Shown one piece after another: positions 24,883 to 32,120 of a DNA stretch of 32,120 nucleotides. A program made the translations under genes and the position numbers. The notes below the pieces were generated by a model. The model was not told the origin of the DNA. It saw only the letters and a program-made list of their open reading frames with translations, and made no database searches. How positions within the stretch are numbered: position 1 is the stretch's first letter; each line of letters opens with the position of its first letter. Origin of the DNA: Polyangiaceae bacterium (GTDB lineage: Bacteria; Myxococcota_A; Polyangia; Polyangiales; Polyangiaceae); assembly GCA_025937895.1 (NCBI GenBank), contig JAICQL010000076.1, positions 1 through 32,120 of the forward strand. Direction: 5' to 3'.

Positions 24883-25800
24883 ATGCGCTACACCCTCCGT
24901 CAGCTCGAGGTCTTCCTGGCAGTGGCGCGGAGCGAGAGCGTCAGCCGGGCCGCGGAGGAGCTGGGGATGTCCCAGTCGGCGGTCAGCGGCGCGCTGGCCG
25001 ATCTGGAGCAACAGTTTGGCATCCGGCTCTTCGATCGCATCGGCAAGCGCCTGCGGCTGAGCGCGCTCGGCCGCTCCCTGCGGGCCCGCGCAGCGGCGCT
25101 GGAGGAGCAGGCCCGCGAGCTGGAGACCGCGCTCTCCTCGCGCAGCAACCTGGGTCCGCTGCGCATCGGCGCGACCCTGACCATCGGCAACTACGTGGCC
25201 ATGCCGCTGGTCGCGCGCTACCTGACCGAGCACCCCGAGGCACGCATCGAGCTGTCGATCGCCAACACGGCCGAGATCACGCGCAAGGTGCAGAACTTCG
25301 AGATCGACATCGGGCTGGTGGAGGGCGAGCTGCGCGAGGCGGGGCTCAGGGTCACGCCCTGGTGCGATGACGAGCTGGTGGTGTTCGGCGCGCCCGAGCA
25401 CCCCCTGTGCCAGAAGGACGCGCTGAGCGACGCCGATCTGCTGGCGGCGACCTGGATCGTGCGCGAGCCGGGCTCCGGCACTCGCCAGGCCTTCGAGCAT
25501 GCCATGCGCGGCATCCTGTCTGATCTCGACATTGCGCTGGAGCTACAGCACACCGAGGCCATCAAGAGCGCCGTGGCGGCGGGGCTGGGGGTGGGCTGTG
25601 TCTCGCGCATCGCCGTGCACGACGCGTTTCGCCTGGGCAGCTTGATGCCGTGCCGGGTACCCCACCGGGACTTTCGCCGCCAGTTCTTCTTTGCGCTGCA
25701 CGAGGAGAAGTACCTCAGCAGTGCCGTGCAGAGCTGGCTGGAGCTGTGCAGCAAGTGGTCGGTGGGGCTGGCTGCGGCCAGCGCGCCCAGCGCGAGCTGA
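24883..25800 (+). CDS. LysR-family regulator, FinR-like
   Basis: A 305-aa LysR-type transcriptional regulator. The winged helix-turn-helix is residues 1-62 (MRYTLRQLEVFLAVARSESV, SRAAEELGMSQSAVSGALADLEQQFG, LFDRIGKRLRLS), followed by a linker helix and a two-lobed effector domain (about 90-295). That domain contains LRIGATLTIGNYV, IGLVEGEL, and VREPGSGTRQAFE typical of the CysB/CbbR-type fold. Divergence from fpr at 73 bp matches the finR-fpr arrangement known in Pseudomonas, so I infer that it activates fpr. The effector cannot be read; FinR is thought to respond to superoxide or the redox state. Start: ATG 24883. Its stop is 5 bp from the stop of the convergent Cys-rich gene. Confidence 0.93.
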   Translation: MRYTLRQLEVFLAVARSESVSRAAEELGMSQSAVSGALADLEQQFGIRLFDRIGKRLRLSALGRSLRARAAALEEQARELETALSSRSNLGPLRIGATLTIGNYVAMPLVARYLTEHPEARIELSIANTAEITRKVQNFEIDIGLVEGELREAGLRVTPWCDDELVVFGAPEHPLCQKDALSDADLLAATWIVREPGSGTRQAFEHAMRGILSDLDIALELQHTEAIKSAVAAGLGVGCVSRIAVHDAFRLGSLMPCRVPHRDFRRQFFFALHEEKYLSSAVQSWLELCSKWSVGLAAASAPSAS

Positions 25801-25805
25801 GCAAC

Positions 25806-27440
25806 TTACAGCGGGCAGTCCAGCGGGCAGTTGGAGCTGTTCTCCAGGTTCGCCTCGCACAGCAGATCCCCGCAGAAGCGGCCCAGGATGCAGTCGCGAG
25901 CGCAGTTGACCGTGCTCTCGCCGGCAGCGCAGTAGCCGTCGCCGCAGGTACCGGAGACGGTGCAGTCCTGAGCGCAGTTGCTGCTGTCCTCCGGCACCAC
26001 ACACACGCCGTCACCGCACACGATCGAGCCGTCGCAGTCGAGCGCGCAGGTGATGATGTCCTCACTGGTCGCGCACAGGCGGTCGCCGCAGAAGCCGCAG
26101 TCATTGGGGCAGTTGCTGCGCGACTCCCCCAGCGAGCACACCTCATCCCCACAGGAGCGGCAGTCCAGCGCGCAGCTCTGCGCGTCCTCGTCCTCGTCGC
26201 ACTCGCCGTCACCGCAGGTCGGGGGGCAATCCTGGGGGCACTGCGCGCGCGGCTCGTTGCACACGTCATCGCCGCAGGTGCTGCAGTCGAGCTGGCAATT
26301 GACGGGCGTCTCGCTGCCGGCGCAGGTGCCGTCACCGCAGGTGTTGCAGTCCTGGATGCAGCTCTGCGGATCCTCGAAGGGGATGCTGCACTCACCGTCG
26401 CCGCACACGGCGCAGTCCTCGGTGCAGCCGCGCAAGGTCTCCTGACCCGCCGTGCACACGCCGTCCCCGCACTCCGCGCAGTCCTCGGGGCATGTCGCCA
26501 GTGACTCCGGAGACCGGCAGCGGCCGTCGCCGCAGATGTTGCAGTCCACGGCGCAGTTGAAGCGGTTCTCCCCCAGGGTGCAGCGGCCATCGCCGCACAG
26601 GCTGCAGTCCTCGGGGCAGCTGTCGACGTCCTCGTTGTCTTCGTCGCACAGGCCATCGTTACAGCTGGAGCAGTCCTCGAAGCAGGTCGCGCTGCTCTCG
26701 AGGCCCGTGCAGCGCAGATCCCCGCACACGGAGCAATCCTCGGGACAGCTGGTCACGCCTTCGCTCGCGGCACAGAACGCGTCGCCGCACACGTCGCAGT
26801 CGGCGGGGCAGTTCTCGTTCACCTCACAGATGGAGTTGCAGACGAAGCAGTCGCGGCGGCAGCTGCTGCGCGTCTCCCCCACCTCGCACACGCCGTTGCC
26901 GCAGATCTGCAGCACGATGCAGTCGCCCGGGCAGGAGGCGACGCTCTCCCCGGTGTTGCACACCCCGTTGCCGCAGCTCGCGCAGTCGCGCGAGCAGGAC
27001 TCATCGACGTCGCAGGTGCCGTCGCAGGAGTCGATGGCGCAGTCGACGGGACAGCTGAGCCGACTCTCCGAGGGCCCACACGTACCGTCGCCACAGCTCG
27101 CCGTGGTGGAGCAGTCCCGCGGACAGCTGAGCGCCGACTCGCTGTCGTCACAGTCGCCATCGCCGCAGGTCTCGCGGCAGTCCAGGCTGCAGCTCTGCCC
27201 GCCCTCATCCCGGCTGCACACCGCGTCACCGCAGAAGCAATCGGCAGGGCAACCGGCGACTGTCTCGAGCCGCGGCTCACAGATGCCGTCGCCGCACACC
27301 TCGTAAACGATTTGGTTGTCACCCAGCGGTGCGCGGCCGCAGGCACCCACCGTACCCGCCGCAGCGAGCAGGAGAGCGCCCCAGCGGACCAAGCTCGACG
27401 CTAGACGTGGCTTCGCTCGACCGGAGTCCGTCCGCGGCAT
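25806..27440 (-). CDS. lipoprotein with 23 Cys-rich repeats
   Basis: A 544-aa surface or periplasmic protein made almost entirely of one repeat. I chose ATG 27438-27440, which follows GGGTGAG and gives a basic start, a hydrophobic core (WGALLLAAAGTVGAC) and a lipobox Cys at 34; ATG 27450-27452 is possible. From residue 49 to the end I count 23 copies of about 21 residues with the pattern CGDGxC, an acidic middle usually with Glu, then CxxDC. Nearly every copy has four cysteines. Copies 5 and 8 are shortened (DESCSRDC, NENCPADC). The protein is very acidic. The repeats probably form a rod of disulfide-linked modules that may bind metal ions; this is inference. No enzyme domain is present. The motif differs from the longer Myxococcus disulfide repeat with CDDGN. 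Confidence 0.88.
   Translation of the reverse strand: MPRTDSGRAKPRLASSLVRWGALLLAAAGTVGACGRAPLGDNQIVYEVCGDGICEPRLETVAGCPADCFCGDAVCSRDEGGQSCSLDCRETCGDGDCDDSESALSCPRDCSTTASCGDGTCGPSESRLSCPVDCAIDSCDGTCDVDESCSRDCASCGNGVCNTGESVASCPGDCIVLQICGNGVCEVGETRSSCRRDCFVCNSICEVNENCPADCDVCGDAFCAASEGVTSCPEDCSVCGDLRCTGLESSATCFEDCSSCNDGLCDEDNEDVDSCPEDCSLCGDGRCTLGENRFNCAVDCNICGDGRCRSPESLATCPEDCAECGDGVCTAGQETLRGCTEDCAVCGDGECSIPFEDPQSCIQDCNTCGDGTCAGSETPVNCQLDCSTCGDDVCNEPRAQCPQDCPPTCGDGECDEDEDAQSCALDCRSCGDEVCSLGESRSNCPNDCGFCGDRLCATSEDIITCALDCDGSIVCGDGVCVVPEDSSNCAQDCTVSGTCGDGYCAAGESTVNCARDCILGRFCGDLLCEANLENSSNCPLDCPL
25809..27296 (-). repeat. region encoding 23 four-cysteine repeats
   Basis: The coding units are 51 to about 75 bp and diverged at DNA level, with conservation limited to codons for CGDG, Glu and CxxDC. 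They fill the whole mature protein without spacer domains. The plus strand of this region also reads as long open frames rich in Ser, Pro, His and Gln, which are mirror images of the repeat rather than genes. Confidence 0.85.
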
Positions 27441-27632
27441 GATCTCACCCATTGAAACACGCCCGCCTGGCGCGCGCAAAAGGGCTGGCTGCGCTTCGGT
27501 ACGGTTTCATTCTCTCTCGTTGCTCCCTCGCCGTCGTCCGGCCCACGCGCCGAGCAGCCGCCGACCCGCGACTGGCGACCTTCGAGATCGCGGCTGTCAG
27601 GACTCCAACCGCTGGGCTAGAAAGACGACCGC

Positions 27633-27674
27633 ATGAGCGTGCCCGACGAAATGGATCACGATGCTTCCCATTGA
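27633..27674 (+). other. possible 13-codon leader ORF overlapping prfA
   Basis: ATG 27633 opens a frame for MSVPDEMDHDASH ending at TGA 27672-27674, 14 bases inside prfA in another frame. No clear ribosome binding site precedes it. It could couple to or attenuate prfA translation, or be chance. Confidence 0.2.
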
Positions 27675-28737
27675 GAAGTTGACGGCCATTCGCCGCCGGC
27701 GGGAGGAGCTCGATCAGCTCCTGTGCGATCCAGCGGTGATCGCCGACCACACCAAGCTGCAAGAATTCAATCGCGAGCGGAGCCAGCTGGGCGCTGTCGT
27801 GGAGGCCTTTGATGAATGGACCGACACGGAACGCCGGATCCGCGAAGACCGTGAAGCGCTTAGCGATCCCGAGCTGGGCCCATTGGCCGAGGAGGAGCTG
27901 CCGGGGCTGGAGAAGCAGCTCGCCGAGCTCGAGCAGCGCATCCAGGTGCTGCTCTTGCCGCAGGATCCGCGCGACGAGAAGAACCTGCTGCTGGAGATCC
28001 GCGCGGGCACCGGCGGGGAAGAAGCCGCGCTGTTTGCCGCGGATCTATTTCGCATGTACCTGCGCTACGCCGAGCCCCGGGGCTGGAAGGTGGAGGTGCT
28101 GAGCCGCAGCGAGGCAGCGCCCGGCGCCTACAAAGAGATCGTGGCGCTGGTCAGCGGGCAGCGCGTCTTCTCCACGCTCAAATATGAGGGCGGCGTGCAC
28201 CGCGTGCAGCGGGTGCCCAGCACGGAGGCGCAGGGCCGCATCCACACCTCCACCGCCACGGTCGCCGTCTTGCCCGAGGCGGATGACGTGGAAGTGAACA
28301 TCGACGACAAGGATCTGCGCATCGACATTGCCGCTTCCGGCGGCCCCGGCGGCCAGGCGGTGAACACCACCAACAGCGCCGTGCAGATCACGCACCTGCC
28401 GACGGGCATGATCGTCAAGTGCCAGGATGAGCGCAGCCAGCTGAAGAACAAGGCGCGCGCGCTCAAGGTGCTGAAGAGCCGCCTGCTGGATCTGGAGCTG
28501 AAGCGCCAGGCGGACGAGATCCGCGACGAGCGCCGCACGATGGTGGGCGCCGGCGAGCGCTCGGAGAAGATCCGTACCTATAATTTTCCGCAGAACAGGG
28601 TCACCGACCACCGCATCCAGCTCACCTTGCACAAGCTCGATCGCGTGATCGACGGAGACCTGGACGAGCTGCTGCAGGCCCTGGTTTCCTGGCACCAGGC
28701 CGAGCGTCTGAAGGGCGAGGGCTCGCCTCGCTTGTGA
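27661..28737 (+). CDS. prfA: peptide chain release factor 1 (RF1)
   Basis: RF1 reads UAA and UAG stop codons and triggers peptide release. The 358-aa product has the usual helical N-terminal domain, the codon-recognition PxT motif as PST (186-188) within HRVQRVPSTEAQGRIHTS, and the catalytic GGQ (230-232) in SGGPGGQAVNTT. The residue after GGQ is Ala where E. coli RF1 has His. The closing blocks KCQDERSQLKNKARAL and RTYNFPQNRVTDHRI are present. Length is normal and the PxT excludes RF2, which has SPF. Start: ATG 27661. The stop overlaps in-frame codons of the next gene. No methyltransferase prmC follows, although that is a common neighbour of prfA. Confidence 0.97.
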   Translation: MLPIEKLTAIRRRREELDQLLCDPAVIADHTKLQEFNRERSQLGAVVEAFDEWTDTERRIREDREALSDPELGPLAEEELPGLEKQLAELEQRIQVLLLPQDPRDEKNLLLEIRAGTGGEEAALFAADLFRMYLRYAEPRGWKVEVLSRSEAAPGAYKEIVALVSGQRVFSTLKYEGGVHRVQRVPSTEAQGRIHTSTATVAVLPEADDVEVNIDDKDLRIDIAASGGPGGQAVNTTNSAVQITHLPTGMIVKCQDERSQLKNKARALKVLKSRLLDLELKRQADEIRDERRTMVGAGERSEKIRTYNFPQNRVTDHRIQLTLHKLDRVIDGDLDELLQALVSWHQAERLKGEGSPRL

Positions 28738-28745
28738 GGAAGCGC

Positions 28746-29231
28746 GTGAACGATCTGTCCCGACCGTCCAAGCAGGCTGGCGGTGCGCCCGCAAAGGAGC
28801 GCACGAAGGACTCCGGCAAGGGGCCGCGCCAGCACGGGGTGAGCCCGGAGGGCCTTTTGTGTGCGCTGGTGCTGGCGCCCGACACCTTTGCGCGCAATCG
28901 CTTCTTCGGGCTGTATGAGGACCCGGTGATGCGCCGCACGCGCCGGCGCGCGTATCACGTGCGCGCCATCCTGCGGCAGCTGCTGGGCCGCGGCAAGGAG
29001 AAGGCGCTGCTCATCGGCCGCTGGGAGCTGGACGATGATCGCGTGCTGTTGCGCTACCGCCTGGAAAACCTGAAGCTGGAGCGCACCACGGCACTGAGCG
29101 TGCTGGAGTCCGCGGTGCTCAGCTTTGCGCTGCATCGCGCCGGCCAGGGTGAGCTCGATCCGGAAGACCGCGCGCGGGTCGAGCGCGCGCTGGAGGGGCT
29201 GAGCGCCGAGTCGGCCGCTCCGACCACCTGA
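28746..29231 (+). CDS. hypothetical protein downstream of prfA
   Basis: A 161-aa basic protein. GTG 28746 is preferred because AGGAAG (28737-28742), at the prfA stop, is well placed for it; GTG 28734, overlapping that stop, would add four residues. The N-terminal 35 residues are Lys/Arg/Pro-rich and probably disordered. The rest is alpha/beta (PEGLLCALVLAPDTFARNRFFGLYEDPVMRRTRRRAYHVRAILRQL, ALLIGRWELDDDRVLLRYRLENLKLERT) with a helical end. There are no membrane segments or catalytic motifs. I do not recognise the family. Tight spacing makes it part of the prfA transcript. A hairpin follows its stop immediately. Confidence 0.78.
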   Translation: MNDLSRPSKQAGGAPAKERTKDSGKGPRQHGVSPEGLLCALVLAPDTFARNRFFGLYEDPVMRRTRRRAYHVRAILRQLLGRGKEKALLIGRWELDDDRVLLRYRLENLKLERTTALSVLESAVLSFALHRAGQGELDPEDRARVERALEGLSAESAAPTT

Positions 29232-29249
29232 GCGCTCGCTGTCGAGCGC
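29232..29249 (+). terminator. hairpin ending the prfA transcript
   Basis: GCGCTCG-CTGT-CGAGCGC forms a perfect 7-bp stem starting one base after the stop codon. The same two stem arms, with a CTC loop, occur at 14957-14973 upstream of the poly-HAMP kinase. No T-tract follows. Confidence 0.55.
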
Positions 29250-29322
29250 CGGCTACCGCGCGCCGTTCACGGCAAGGGTAGGCCCTTGTGGCCCGGGGCA
29301 CTCTCGGGTCAGGCTGCGCGCC

Positions 29323-30456
29323 ATGCACGAACGGCGTGGCTTTCTGAAGGGATTGTTTGGGTTGGGCACGGCGGCCTGGAGCTTGCCGCTGGTTGGCGGC
29401 GGGCTTGCCACCGGCACTGCTGCGGCGCAGACCCCGCCCCCACCGCCCGGGAAGAAGCTCGGCTACGCGCTGGTGGGCCTCGGCAGCCTGTCCGAGCACC
29501 AGATCGCGCCCGCGCTGGCCTCGAAGACCAAGCACTGCAAGCTGGCCGGGCTGGTCAGCGGCAACCCGGACAAGGCCAAGGCCTGGGCGCAGAAGTACGG
29601 GCTGCCCGAGCGCAGCATCTACAGCTACGACAACTTCGACCGCATCAAGGACAACCCCGACATCGACATCGTGTACGTGGTGCTGCCCAACAGCATGCAC
29701 GCGGAGTTCACCATCCGCGCCGCCAAGGCCGGCAAGCACGTGTTGTGTGAGAAGCCGATGGCCGTCTCCGTCAAGGAGTGCGACCAGATGATCGCGGCGT
29801 GCAAGGCCGCCAAGGTGCAGCTGGCCATCGGCTACCGGCTGCACTTCGAGCCCAACAACCTGGAGATGGTGCGCCTGGCGCGCGAGAAGACGTTTGGCCG
29901 GGTGAAGGTGATCGAGGCGGCCGCCGGCTTCCCCATTGGCGACCCCCGCCAGTGGCGCCTGGACAAGAAGCTGTCCGGCGGCGGCTCGCTGCTGGACATC
30001 GGCATCTATGCCCTGCAGGCCGCCCGCTACATCGCTGGGGAAGAGCCCATCAACGTCTCCGCGCGCTGGTCTCGCACCGATCCAGTGAAGTTCAAGCCCG
30101 GGGTGGAGGAGTCCGTGCTGTTCACGCTGGAGTTCCCGAGCGGCATCCTGGCCAACTGCGCCAGCAGCTACGGCTGCAACCTCAACCGCTTCCGCGCGAG
30201 CGCCGAGCACGGCTGGTTCGAGGTGCAGCCCGCGCTGAACTACGAGGGCATCAAGGGCCGCTCGCGCTCGCAGCAGGGCCCCAAGGACTGGGACCTGCCC
30301 GTGGTCGATCACTTCGCCGCAGAGATGGACGACTTTGCCGAGTGCGTCGCCAGCGGCAAGCCCACGCGCGTACCGGGCGAAGAGGGCCGGCGCGATCAGC
30401 GCATCATGGCCGCCATCTACCAGTCGGCGGCCTCGGGCAAGACGATCGCGCTGTAG
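29323..30456 (+). CDS. Tat-exported Gfo/Idh/MocA oxidoreductase, glucose-fructose oxidoreductase-like
   Basis: A 377-aa NADP-type sugar oxidoreductase. The N terminus is a twin-arginine signal (RRGFLKG at 4-10, hydrophobic core, AAAQ cleavage region near 35), so it should fold with its cofactor and be exported to the periplasm. The Rossmann motif is VGLGS (51-55), followed by the family signature CEKPMA with Lys144, then GYRLHFEP, and GGGSLLDIGIY with Asp225 and Tyr229. The whole chain parallels Zymomonas mobilis GFOR as I remember it, including LVSGNPDKAK, ILPNSxHAEF-type and PGEEGxxDxR segments. GFOR oxidises glucose and reduces fructose with tightly bound NADP. The actual substrates here are unknown. 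The next gene, a kinase, starts 9 bp downstream. Confidence 0.93.
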   Translation: MHERRGFLKGLFGLGTAAWSLPLVGGGLATGTAAAQTPPPPPGKKLGYALVGLGSLSEHQIAPALASKTKHCKLAGLVSGNPDKAKAWAQKYGLPERSIYSYDNFDRIKDNPDIDIVYVVLPNSMHAEFTIRAAKAGKHVLCEKPMAVSVKECDQMIAACKAAKVQLAIGYRLHFEPNNLEMVRLAREKTFGRVKVIEAAAGFPIGDPRQWRLDKKLSGGGSLLDIGIYALQAARYIAGEEPINVSARWSRTDPVKFKPGVEESVLFTLEFPSGILANCASSYGCNLNRFRASAEHGWFEVQPALNYEGIKGRSRSQQGPKDWDLPVVDHFAAEMDDFAECVASGKPTRVPGEEGRRDQRIMAAIYQSAASGKTIAL

Positions 30457-30465
30457 GGTGACCGC

Positions 30466-32019
30466 GTGAAGCCCGGCGCGGTACTGTCCCAGAAATATCG
30501 CCTGGTCTCGCTGCTCGGCGAGGGCGGCATGGGTGCGGTGTGGCGCGCGGAGGACGTGCGGCTGGGCTCGGCCCCGGTGGCCATCAAGCTGATGCACGGC
30601 AAGGACGCGGCCAATCCGGAGCTGCGCTCGCGCTTCGATGCAGAGGCGCGCATCGCCGCCAAGCTGCGCAGCCCGCACGTGGTGCAGCTGTACGACGTGG
30701 GGGTGGATGAGGCCACGGGCGCGCCCTTTCTGGCCATGGAGCTGCTCGAGGGCGAGACGCTGCACGATCGGCTGAGCCGGCTCGGTGCCATTCCGGCGGC
30801 GGAGGTCGCACACGTCGTCTCGCACGTCTCGCGCGCACTGACATGGGCGCACTCGCTCGGCATCGTGCACCGCGACCTCAAGCCGGCGAACATCTTCCTG
30901 GTGCAGAACGCGGACGCGGCGCTGGCGAAGGTGCTGGATTTCGGCGTGGCCAAGCGCGCGACGCAGTCCATCCAGCAGGGCCGTACGGCCACCGGTGTGC
31001 TGCTCGGGACGCCGCTGTACATGAGCCCGGAGCAGATCCTCAGCGCAAAAGACGTGGATCACCGCGCCGATCTGTGGAGCCTGGCGGTGATAGCGGTGCA
31101 ATGCCTGACCGGGCGGCTGCCGTTCGACAGCGACAACCTGCCAGGGCTCGCGCTGCAGATCTGTCATGGCAAGGCCGCGCCGCCGTCGCGGCTCGGCGTC
31201 GTCCCGCAGGGATTCGACGAGTGGTTTGAGCGCGCCACCCGGCCACGCCCCGAAGAGCGCTTCCACTCGGCCACGCAAATGTCGGAGGCCCTGCGGGCGA
31301 TCTGCGTTCCTCACGGCTCTGGCGCGGAGCCCGCACACTCCGTGAAGCGGGCCACGGTGGCAGCTGGGCCAGCCACCGAGCTCGCACCGGTGATGGCGGC
31401 GGCCAGCGTGATGCCCCTCAGCAGCACGGCGCTCCTGCCTCTGGGTACTCCGCGGCACAAGCGAGGAGCAATGGTCGGTCTACTGGGGGCGGCTGCCGTG
31501 GCCGTCGTCGCTGCGGCCTGGCTCGTGCCGGGGCGCGAGCCCGCGCTCCCGGTGCTGCCAGCCGCTGCCGTCAGCGCGCCAGCAGCCGTAAGACCGATGC
31601 CGGCTGCGCCCGCGCACGTTGCGCCGGCAGCTGCTGCGCCAGCCAGCGCTGCTCCGGCAGTCTTCCCAGCTCCTGCGCCCGCCGATGTGCCTGCGAGCAG
31701 CACCGCGCCGTTCGTGGCTCCGCTCCCGGCCGCCACAGCCTCGGAGGAGGAGGAGGCACCCCCCGCGCACGAGCCAGCCGCCCCTGTGCCCAGCCGCCCC
31801 AGCCGCACGCGCGACACGGCGGCCCGGGCGCGGCCGAGAGCGCCAACACGCACGAGCAGCAATGCCCGGTCAGTGCCCGCCTCCAGCTCGCCGCGGGCCA
31901 CCTCGCCAGCGGCCAGCCCGCAGCCGGCGGCCGTGCAGCATGCCGCAGAACAGCGTGCCGCAGAGCAACCCGCAGCGCCGCCGGCGAGCCCCGCGCCAGA
32001 TCCCTTCCGCACGTTCTAG
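30466..32019 (+). CDS. membrane-anchored Ser/Thr protein kinase with Ala/Pro-rich tail
   Basis: A 517-aa Hanks-type kinase. The catalytic domain (about 10-280) is complete: GEGGMGAVW (18-26), Lys41 in VAIKLM, Asp137 in HRDLKPAN, DFG in VLDFGVAK, and GTPLYMSPEQ. A linker is followed by one membrane helix (MVGLLGAAAVAVVAAAWLV, about 330-350). The remaining 165 residues are low-complexity Ala/Pro, then Ser/Arg/Thr, ending DPFRTF, with no sensor fold. GTG 30466 is the start, 9 bp after the oxidoreductase stop, with GGGTGA as ribosome binding site, so the two are probably co-transcribed. It is a paralogue of the kinase at 8656 (FDEWFERATRPRPEERF here, FDAWFFKATGKSPGQRF there). A 15-bp tandem array follows. 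Confidence 0.94.
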   Translation: MKPGAVLSQKYRLVSLLGEGGMGAVWRAEDVRLGSAPVAIKLMHGKDAANPELRSRFDAEARIAAKLRSPHVVQLYDVGVDEATGAPFLAMELLEGETLHDRLSRLGAIPAAEVAHVVSHVSRALTWAHSLGIVHRDLKPANIFLVQNADAALAKVLDFGVAKRATQSIQQGRTATGVLLGTPLYMSPEQILSAKDVDHRADLWSLAVIAVQCLTGRLPFDSDNLPGLALQICHGKAAPPSRLGVVPQGFDEWFERATRPRPEERFHSATQMSEALRAICVPHGSGAEPAHSVKRATVAAGPATELAPVMAAASVMPLSSTALLPLGTPRHKRGAMVGLLGAAAVAVVAAAWLVPGREPALPVLPAAAVSAPAAVRPMPAAPAHVAPAAAAPASAAPAVFPAPAPADVPASSTAPFVAPLPAATASEEEEAPPAHEPAAPVPSRPSRTRDTAARARPRAPTRTSSNARSVPASSSPRATSPAASPQPAAVQHAAEQRAAEQPAAPPASPAPDPFRTF

Positions 32020-32022
32020 GTA

Positions 32023-32120
32023 GAAGCTGCCTGGATCGAAGCTGCCTGGATCGAAGCTGCCGAGCTAGCAGCAGCTCAGGTAGCAGCAGCTCAGGTAGCA
32101 GCAGCTCAGGTAGCAGCAGC
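32023..32120 (+). repeat. 15-bp tandem array downstream of the kinase, cut by the window end
   Basis: From 4 bp after the TAG stop, 15-bp units follow in perfect register at 32023, 32038, 32053, 32068, 32083, 32098 and 32113 (partial). The first two are GAAGCTGCCTGGATC, the third is a hybrid (GAAGCTGCCGAGCTA), and the rest are GCAGCAGCTCAGGTA. The array thus shows one sub-unit changing into another and then expanding. It continues beyond the window. Confidence 0.95.

Noticed and set aside
25978..27306. Plus-strand frames rich in SPSPH and QSSGQ repeats
   Set aside because: These are the antisense image of the CGDG/CxxDC repeats. The minus-strand frame has a lipobox signal, a regular cysteine pattern and a proper start.
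29119..31458. A 779-codon minus-strand frame across the oxidoreductase and kinase genes
   Set aside because: It crosses two well-recognised plus-strand genes and their boundary and has no domain motif.

Overview
The window is about 32 kb of very GC-rich, densely coding bacterial DNA. The gene set points to a myxobacterium (phylum Myxococcota, probably class Polyangia): two membrane-anchored Ser/Thr protein kinases, sigma54 activators, a giant soluble poly-HAMP hybrid histidine kinase, a serine protease with a Cys-rich tail, a lipoprotein made of Cys-rich repeats, and several unrecognised proteins of myxobacterial style. The order cannot be fixed from the sequence alone. I see no phage, insertion sequence, CRISPR, rRNA or tRNA.

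Layout. 1-6.5 kb: the tail of a Cys-rich protein, a small unknown gene overlapping smpB (ribosome rescue), and, divergently, a double-length tandem UvrA with four ABC modules. 6.5-8.4 kb: a TetR repressor divergent from a SAM-dependent lipid methyltransferase of the cyclopropane-synthase superfamily. Its motifs match what I remember of fungal sphingolipid C9-methyltransferases better than classical Cfa. 8.6-10.8 kb: a Ser/Thr kinase and an unknown protein. 11.0-21.1 kb: a phosphorelay island with a single-domain receiver, an NtrC-type activator, a convergent NtrC-like activator with a dead receiver, a 1,484-aa poly-HAMP/GAF hybrid kinase with three receivers (two degenerate), and a REC-PAS-histidine kinase 18 bp downstream. 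21.4-25.8 kb: an unknown protein, a secreted trypsin-fold protease, and a divergent fpr/finR-like LysR pair typical of redox control. 25.8-27.4 kb: a lipoprotein with 23 four-cysteine repeats. 27.7-29.2 kb: prfA (RF1) and a small coupled gene. 29.3-32.0 kb: a Tat-exported glucose-fructose-oxidoreductase-like protein and a second Ser/Thr kinase, apparently co-transcribed.

The least expected structure is non-coding. Four genes (stops at 10205, 12914, 21057 and 32019) are followed, at or within 14 bp of the stop codon, by short tandem arrays with 14- or 15-bp units. The arrays share unit length and position but not sequence. Together with the methyltransferase, the tandem UvrA and the degenerate receivers, these are the best leads for something undescribed.
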